The notes under the pieces: model-generated
Told to the model about the DNA's origin: nothing
What the model saw: only the letters and a program-made list of their open reading frames with translations
The model's database searches: none
Assembly: GCF_000373625.1 (NCBI RefSeq)
Contig: NZ_KB891998.1
Span: 62,001 to 126,000, forward strand
Direction: 5' to 3'
Length of the DNA stretch: 64,000 nucleotides
From: Streptomyces sp. LaPpAH-108
GTDB taxonomy: Bacteria; Actinomycetota; Actinomycetes; Streptomycetales; Streptomycetaceae
Shown here: piece after piece, positions 58,891-64,000 of the stretch
Layout: every line of letters begins with the position of its first letter
Numbering within the stretch: position 1 is the first letter of the stretch
Translations under genes and position numbers: made by a program

Positions 58891-60071
58891 CCGATCGTCA
58901 GGTTGTCGAGGTACGACTGCACATTGCGGCGGGTCTCGGCCACGCTGTCGCCGCCGAACTTCTCCGCCACCGCGTCCGCGAGGACCAGCGCCACCATGGC
59001 CTCGGCCACGATCCCGGCGGCCGGGACCGCGCACACGTCCGAGCGCTGGTGGTGCGCCTGCGTGGCCTCGCCCGTGGCGACGTCCACGGTCTTCAGCGCG
59101 CGCGGCACGGTCGCGATCGGCTTCATCGCGGCGCGCACCCGCAGCAGCTCACCCGTGGTCAGACCGCCCTCGGTGCCACCGGAGCGGCCGGTGACGCGGC
59201 GGATGCCGTCCTCGGTCCGGACGATCTCGTCGTGCGCCTTCGAACCGGGCACCCGCGCCAGCTCGAACCCGTCGCCGACCTCGACGCCCTTGATCGCCTG
59301 GATGCCCATGAGCGCGGCGGCCAGGCGGGCGTCCAGACGCCGGTCCCAGTGCACGTGCGAGCCGAGCCCGACCGGCACGCCGTAGGCCAGCACCTCGACC
59401 ACACCGCCGAGCGTGTCGCCGTCCTTGTGGGCCTGGTCGATCTCCGCGACCATCGCCTTCGACGCGTCCGCGTCCAGACAGCGCACCGGGTCCGCGTCCA
59501 GCCGCTCCACGTCCGCCGGAACCGGGTAGACGCCGTACGGCGCCTTCGCCGAGGCCAGCTCCACCACGTGGCTGACGATCTCGATCCCGGCCGTCTCCTT
59601 CAGGTACGACCGCGCCACCGCGCCCAGCGCGACCCGGGCCGCCGTCTCCCGCGCCGAGGCACGCTCCAGGATCGGCCGGGCCTCGTCGAAGCCGTACTTC
59701 TGCATGCCCGCGAGGTCGGCGTGGCCGGGGCGCGGACGGGTCAGCGGCGCGTTGCGCGCGAGGCCCGCAAGGACCTCCTCGTCCACCGGGTCGGCCGCCA
59801 TGACCTGCTCCCACTTCGGCCACTCGGTGTTGCCCACCATGACCGCCACCGGGGAGCCCAGCGTCAGACCGTGCCGCACACCACCCAGGAAGGTGACCTC
59901 GTCGCGCTCGAACTTCATCCGCGCGCCGCGCCCATAGCCGAGCCGCCGCCGCGCCAGGTGATCCGCCACCATCTCGGTGGTGATCGGCACGCCGGCGGGA
60001 AGTCCCTCCAGCGTCGCGACGAGTGCGGGGCCGTGGGACTCCCCCGCGGTCAGCCAACGCAGCCTGCTCAA
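58887..60071 (-). CDS. aroC: Chorismate synthase
   Basis: A 394-residue FMN-dependent enzyme that makes chorismate, the branch point for aromatic amino acids. The N-terminus SRLRWLTAGESHGPALVATL and the motif RSGGTEGGLTTGELLRVRAAM are diagnostic, along with GVHYG-type FMN contacts such as FLGGVRHGLTLGSP. The start appears to be TTG at 60071, with GAGGAG five bases upstream; no ATG or GTG fits the conserved N-terminus. It heads the aroC-aroK-aroB group. A 178-base gap separates it from aroE and no clear promoter was resolved there. Confidence 0.95.
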   Translation of the reverse strand: MSRLRWLTAGESHGPALVATLEGLPAGVPITTEMVADHLARRRLGYGRGARMKFERDEVTFLGGVRHGLTLGSPVAVMVGNTEWPKWEQVMAADPVDEEVLAGLARNAPLTRPRPGHADLAGMQKYGFDEARPILERASARETAARVALGAVARSYLKETAGIEIVSHVVELASAKAPYGVYPVPADVERLDADPVRCLDADASKAMVAEIDQAHKDGDTLGGVVEVLAYGVPVGLGSHVHWDRRLDARLAAALMGIQAIKGVEVGDGFELARVPGSKAHDEIVRTEDGIRRVTGRSGGTEGGLTTGELLRVRAAMKPIATVPRALKTVDVATGEATQAHHQRSDVCAVPAAGIVAEAMVALVLADAVAEKFGGDSVAETRRNVQSYLDNLTIG

Positions 60072-60249
60072 CGGTGCTCCTCAGTGTTCGCGCCCGGTAC
60101 TGCGCCGCGTACACAGATGCGCGCGTACGGCAGCGGCACGACCGGGTGCGCGATTCCGGTCCGCCACCTCCGATCCTCCCACGCCGGGGGACGAATCCGG
60201 TCCTCGGTCCGGATGCCGGTACCGGCGCGGGACGGGGCGGCGGGGGTGC

Positions 60250-61089
60250 TCAGCGGACGGCGAGGGCCTGTTCGCCCGCGTGGCGCATGGCCTCCAGCGG
60301 GGCCGGGGAGCGGCCGGTCATGGCCTCGACCTGGAGCACGGCCTGGTGGACGAGCAGGTCAAGGCCGCCGACCACGGCACCGCCGAACATGGACCAGCGG
60401 GCGGCCAGCTCGGTCGGCCAGGGGTCGTAGAGCACGTCGAAGAGCGTGGCGGGGCGCTCGGGGACGGCGGTCGCGAGGGCGTCGGTGGCGCCCGCCGGGG
60501 TGGTGGCGATCACCAGGGGGGCGTGCAGCGCGTCGGCCGCCTCCGCCCAGGCGGCGATACGCACCTCGACGTCGAGCCGTTCGCCCCACTGCCGCATCTC
60601 GTCGGCGCGGGCGGCGCTGCGCACATACGCGGTGACCTCGCCGGTGCAGACGCGGGCAAGGGCGGCAAGGGCGGAGGAGGCGGTGGCGCCCGCGCCCAGG
60701 ATCGCGGCGGACTCCACCTCCTCGATGCCGTGCTCGCGCAGCGCGGCGACCATGCCGGGGATGTCGGTGTTGTCGCCCAGGCGGCGGCCGTCCTCGGTAC
60801 ACACCACCGTGTTGACGGCGTCCACCGAGGCAGCGGTCTCGCTGATCCCGTCGAGCAGCGGGATGACCGCCCGTTTGAGCGGCATGGTCAGCGACAGCCC
60901 GGCCCACTCGGGCCCCAGCTCCTCGAAGAAGGCGGGCAGCCCGTCCTCGTCCACCTCGAACCGGTCGTACGACCACCCGTCGAGCCCGAGCGCGGCATAG
61001 GCCGCGCGGTGCAGCACGGGCGAGAGCGAGTGGGCGATGGGCTTGCCGAGAACGGCGGCCCGACGGGCGTCAGTTGCCCGTGGCGGCAT
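60250..61089 (-). CDS. aroE: Shikimate dehydrogenase
   Basis: A 279-residue NADP-dependent enzyme reducing 3-dehydroshikimate. The substrate motif is AAVLGKPIAHSLSPVLHRAAY, the catalytic Lys lies in LSLTMPLKRAVIPLLD and the Asp in RRLGDNTDIPGMV. The NADP-binding loop reads AAILGAGATASSALAALA. ATG 61089 overlaps the end of mltG by 20 bases and has AAGGA eight bases upstream, while an earlier in-frame start at 61119 would overlap further without a ribosome site. It follows mltG and ruvX in the same direction. Confidence 0.93.
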   Translation of the reverse strand: MPPRATDARRAAVLGKPIAHSLSPVLHRAAYAALGLDGWSYDRFEVDEDGLPAFFEELGPEWAGLSLTMPLKRAVIPLLDGISETAASVDAVNTVVCTEDGRRLGDNTDIPGMVAALREHGIEEVESAAILGAGATASSALAALARVCTGEVTAYVRSAARADEMRQWGERLDVEVRIAAWAEAADALHAPLVIATTPAGATDALATAVPERPATLFDVLYDPWPTELAARWSMFGGAVVGGLDLLVHQAVLQVEAMTGRSPAPLEAMRHAGEQALAVR

Positions 61090-62806
61090 TGAACTTGTCC
61101 TTGAGCTTGAGGAAGTCATCGTAGGTCCGGGCGAACTCGGTGTTGTTGACGCCGTCGGTCGCGACGAAGTAGTACCAGCCGTCGTGCGTCGGGTCGAGCG
61201 CCGCCTTCAGCGCCTCTTCGCCCGGGTTGTCGATCGGGCCGGGCGGAAGGCCCTTGTTGATGTAGGTGTTGTACGGGTTGTTGTCCTTGTTGATCTCCGT
61301 CTGGGAGATGTGGATGTTGCTCGTGCCCTTGTAGTAGTTGTACGTCGAGTCGAACTGGAGCAGCCGGTTCGTCTCGGAGTTGTCGGGCTTGAGCCGGTTG
61401 AAGATCACTTCCGCCATCTTGCGGAAGTCGTCGTGCGTCTTGCCCTCCGCCTGGACGAGGCTCGCGACCGTGAGGAGCTGGAAGGCGTTGTCGAGGCCGA
61501 ACTCCTTGGCCTTCTTCGTCAGGTTGTACTCGGTGTACTTCTCGTTGGCCCGGGCGACCATCGTCTTGAGGACGTCCTTGGGCTTCTGGCCCTTGGTGAC
61601 CGGGTAGCTGGAGGGGAAGAGGAATCCTTCCAGCGGGTCCTTGAGGTTGGGGTGGCCGAGGGCCCAGCTGGGCAGGCCGAGGGACTTGTAGTCCTTCTTC
61701 GCGACCTTGAACGTGGTGCCCGCGGGGACCTTGAGGCGCTTGTCGATCGCCGTGTAGACCGCCGAGTTGCGCGAGCCCTCGGCGATGATCAGGTTGCTGC
61801 GGCTCTTCGGGCTGAGCATCAGTTCGACCGCGCTGGCGGCCGACATGTGCTTCTGGAGCGTGTAGACGCCGTCCTGGAGGGACTTGCCCTGGGGGTTGGC
61901 GAGCTGAGCGGAGACGAAGGCGTCGACGCTCTTGACGACCCCCTTCTCCTTGAGCTCCCGGCCGATGTCGGCGCCGCCCGCGCCCTTCTTGATCTCCACG
62001 ACGACCGACTCGCCGTTGCCGCTGCCCGCGTAGTCCGCGGGCGGGGCGAAACGATTTTGGTAGAAGGTGTAGCCGAGATAGCCGACGCCGCCGAGACCGC
62101 CGCCGAACACCACGACGACGACCATCAGGGCGCAACCGGTGCGCCCTTTCTTGTTCTTGACGGGCTTGCGGCCCTTGCCGCGCCGGTCGGCGCGGCCCGC
62201 CGTCGCGGGCTCGTCCTCGGTGTCGTCGTCCTCGCCGCTCCCGGCGGCCAGGGGGTGGTCCTGCGGCTCCTCGCCCCGCTCCCAGTCCGGCTCGGGGTCG
62301 GCGACGGGCTCGGCGGTGCGGTGGCCGGGGGGCTGCGGCGGCGGGTAGGCGTCCTCGGTGCCGTAGAAGTCGGGCTGCTCGGCGCCGTACGCCACCGGCT
62401 GCTGCCCGTAGGGGTCGCCGGGGTCGGCGGCGTAGGGCACCTGGCCGTGGGTGCCCGTGGCGTCCCAGCCGCCGCCCTGGTGCTGCGGATGCTGAGGGTG
62501 CTGCTGGTGGTGCTGCTGACCGGCGAACTGCTGGTCGTAGTGGCCGCCGCCCTGCCCGTCGTAGTGCTGGGGGTGCTGCGGATGCTGGGGGTGCTGCGGG
62601 TACTGCTCGCCATAGCCCGGCTGCTGCTGGCCCTGGGACCAGTCGCCGTACTGCTGCTGCGGCTGCTGCGGGTACTGCTGCTGCGGCTGGCCGCCGTAGG
62701 GGGACTGACCCGGGTGGGTCTGCTGTCCTCCCCATCCGCCGTCCCCGTACAACGGGTCCTCCGGATGCCACGGTTCGGAGCCAGAGCCCCGGCCATACTC
62801 AGTCAT
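61070..62806 (-). CDS. mltG: Endolytic murein transglycosylase MltG with Gln/His/Pro-rich cytoplasmic tail
   Basis: A 578-residue inner-membrane YceG-family enzyme. Residues 1-220 form a cytoplasmic low-complexity tail rich in Gln, Pro, His, Tyr and Gly, including four consecutive PQH units at 70-81. One membrane helix lies at about 224-247. The extracytoplasmic part has a LysM-like region and the lytic domain, with the catalytic Glu454 in TVASLVQAEGKTHDDF. MltG cleaves nascent glycan strands and is thought to set their length. It sits between ruvX and aroE, an order conserved widely in bacteria. Confidence 0.92.
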   Translation of the reverse strand: MTEYGRGSGSEPWHPEDPLYGDGGWGGQQTHPGQSPYGGQPQQQYPQQPQQQYGDWSQGQQQPGYGEQYPQHPQHPQHPQHYDGQGGGHYDQQFAGQQHHQQHPQHPQHQGGGWDATGTHGQVPYAADPGDPYGQQPVAYGAEQPDFYGTEDAYPPPQPPGHRTAEPVADPEPDWERGEEPQDHPLAAGSGEDDDTEDEPATAGRADRRGKGRKPVKNKKGRTGCALMVVVVVFGGGLGGVGYLGYTFYQNRFAPPADYAGSGNGESVVVEIKKGAGGADIGRELKEKGVVKSVDAFVSAQLANPQGKSLQDGVYTLQKHMSAASAVELMLSPKSRSNLIIAEGSRNSAVYTAIDKRLKVPAGTTFKVAKKDYKSLGLPSWALGHPNLKDPLEGFLFPSSYPVTKGQKPKDVLKTMVARANEKYTEYNLTKKAKEFGLDNAFQLLTVASLVQAEGKTHDDFRKMAEVIFNRLKPDNSETNRLLQFDSTYNYYKGTSNIHISQTEINKDNNPYNTYINKGLPPGPIDNPGEEALKAALDPTHDGWYYFVATDGVNNTEFARTYDDFLKLKDKFNAATGN

Positions 62807-62928
62807 CGATCCCCTAGAGCCGCGAGGCCATGGCGGTCGCTCGGCTCCCGTACCGGCGCCGTTCCGCCTCTTGCTGTGCGGTAGCTGTTCGAAACCACCG
62901 CATCGCGCGGAACGTTACCGTATCGCGA

Positions 62929-63393
62929 TCAGATGACCACTTCGACGCCCTCACCGGGTGGTCCACCTGACACCCGTTCGGATTCCAGGGCCTGCTGCAG
63001 GATGATGACGGCCGCCGCCTGGTCGATCACGGAGCGGCCCTTCTTGGACTTCACCCCGGAGGCGCGCAGGCCCTGGCTGGCCGTCACGGTCGTCATCCGC
63101 TCGTCCACCAGGCGTACCGGCACCGGCTGGATGCCCCGGGCCAGCTCCTGGGTGAACGCGCGCACCTTGACCGCGGCCGGGCCCTCGCCCCCCTTGAGGG
63201 AGCGAGGGAGACCGACGACGACCTCGATCGGCTCGTACTCCTCGACCAGCTGGCGAAGGCGCCGGTGCGCGGCCGGGACGTCCCGGCCGGGCACCGTCTC
63301 CACCGGAGTGGCGAGGATGCCGTCGGGGTCGCACGAGGCGACCCCGATCCGGGCGTCGCCGACATCGATCGCGAGTCGTCGTCCTCTGCGCAT
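62929..63393 (-). CDS. ruvX: RuvX/YqgF-type Holliday junction resolvase homologue
   Basis: A 154-residue RNase H-fold nuclease. The first catalytic Asp lies in RLAIDVGDARIGVASCD; GLPRSLKGGEGPAA and VRLVDERMTTVTASQ supply further conserved acidic residues; and SVIDQAAAVIILQQAL contains the last catalytic Asp. Homologues act in pre-16S rRNA 5' maturation (YqgF) and can resolve branched DNA. It begins 10 bases after the alaS stop, the common alaS-ruvX-mltG order. Confidence 0.93.
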   Translation of the reverse strand: MRRGRRLAIDVGDARIGVASCDPDGILATPVETVPGRDVPAAHRRLRQLVEEYEPIEVVVGLPRSLKGGEGPAAVKVRAFTQELARGIQPVPVRLVDERMTTVTASQGLRASGVKSKKGRSVIDQAAAVIILQQALESERVSGGPPGEGVEVVI

Positions 63394-63402
63394 GAGCGAT
63401 GC

Positions 63403-64000
63403 CTACTTGGCCGTGTCGGCGACGAGACGCTCGACCGCGTCGACGGCCTCGCCGACGGCGGCCGGGTTCTGGCCACCGCCCTGGGCGACGTCCGGCTTGC
63501 CGCCACCGCCGCCGCCGAGGGTCTTGGCGGCGGTACGGACCAGCTCGCCGGCCTTGAGACCGCGCTCGCGGGCGGCCTCGTTGGTGGCGATGACCGTGAG
63601 CGGCTTGCCGTTGTTCACGGTGAACAGGGCGACGACGGCGGCCCGGCCGCCCTGGATGCGCCCGCGCACGTCCAGGACCAGCTTGCGCAGGTCGTCCGGC
63701 GTGGTGCCGTCCGGGACCTGGCCGGTGACCACGGCGACGCCGCGTACGTCCTTGGCGGACCCGGCGAGACCGGCGGCGGCCTGGAGGACCTTCTCCGCGC
63801 GGAACTTCTCGATCTCCTTCTCGGCGTCCTTCAGCTTGCCGAGCATCGTGGAGACCTTCTCCGGCAGCTCCTCGGAGCGGCCCTTCAGCAGCTCGGTGAG
63901 CTGGTTGACGACCGTGTGCTCGCGGGCGAGGAAGTTGTAGGCGTCCACGCCGACCAGGGCCTCGATACGGCGCACGCCGGAGCCGATGGAGGACTCGCCG
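63403..64000 (-). CDS. alaS: Alanyl-tRNA synthetase, C-terminal part (5' end outside the window)
   Basis: The leftward frame is open to the right edge and gives the last 198 residues of AlaRS. GVRRIEALVGVDAYNFLAREH closes the editing domain; LLKGRSEELPEKVSTMLGKLKDAEKEIEKFRAEK is the connecting coiled coil; the C-Ala/DHHA1 domain ends in KTLGGGGGGKPDVAQGGG and the typical tail. The enzyme charges tRNA-Ala and edits Ser/Gly mischarges. Position upstream of ruvX and mltG agrees with the usual bacterial order. Confidence 0.95.
   Translation of the reverse strand, partial: GESSIGSGVRRIEALVGVDAYNFLAREHTVVNQLTELLKGRSEELPEKVSTMLGKLKDAEKEIEKFRAEKVLQAAAGLAGSAKDVRGVAVVTGQVPDGTTPDDLRKLVLDVRGRIQGGRAAVVALFTVNNGKPLTVIATNEAARERGLKAGELVRTAAKTLGGGGGGKPDVAQGGGQNPAAVGEAVDAVERLVADTAK

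Overview
The window is chromosomal DNA of a Streptomyces or a very close relative. The base composition is very GC-rich, many genes start with GTG, and co-directional genes are often coupled through 4-base ATGA/GTGA overlaps. It carries developmental and actinobacterial hallmark genes: bldD with its cyclic-di-GMP signature, the actinobacterial integration host factor, a GuaB1-type IMPDH paralogue, a conservon-like sensor module, and an EF-P/NusB/BldD/PyrR neighbourhood. From memory the gene order closely follows the S. coelicolor segment from about SCO1430 to SCO1501; this was recalled, not searched.

Layout. 1-7.4 kb: the 5' part of an amino acid permease, an unknown protein, a P-loop kinase, a possible small RNA, a TPR/AAA+ ATPase and two overlapping CNNM/CorC-type membrane proteins. 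7.7-12.8 kb: one leftward unit driven from an FMN riboswitch, ribE-ribM-ribBA-ribH-hisE-hisG-PH protein. 12.8-20.6 kb: a chitinase-style promoter with no chitinase behind it, an NAD(P)-binding reductase, a ROK regulator swollen by two tandem repeats and divergent from an MFS exporter, then a uracil/xanthine permease, a DUF5995 protein and a luciferase-like oxidoreductase. 20.6-32.4 kb: a lysine monooxygenase/amidase pair (DavB/DavA-like), a conservon lacking its GTPase, Lrp and GNAT genes, GuaB1, a lipoprotein RNase with its barstar inhibitor, a SorC-type regulator and rpe.

32.4-64 kb is mostly core metabolism and information processing. It contains rsmB and fmt (translation), priA, metK, coaBC, rpoZ, gmk and sIHF. 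A complete leftward pyrimidine operon follows, pyrR-pyrB-pyrC-(membrane protein)-carA-carB-pyrD-pyrF, with a PyrR-type RNA leader and an end terminator. bldD runs rightward from its own promoter. Leftward again come (M24 protein)-efp-nusB, a P-loop kinase, the shikimate genes aroC-aroK-aroB and aroE, and mltG, ruvX and the 3' part of alaS.

No rRNA, tRNA, CRISPR array, prophage or insertion sequence was seen. The less ordinary material is concentrated at 12.8-16.1 kb, 20.6-31.7 kb and 32.4-35.6 kb. It comprises in-frame minisatellites in the ROK gene, an orphan chitinase promoter fused to a terminator-like hairpin, DavBA, the RNase/barstar pair, a family of dispersed 22-bp repeats, a perfect 9-bp-arm operator before a small HTH protein, and an M24 'peptidase' with substituted metal ligands at 55 kb.
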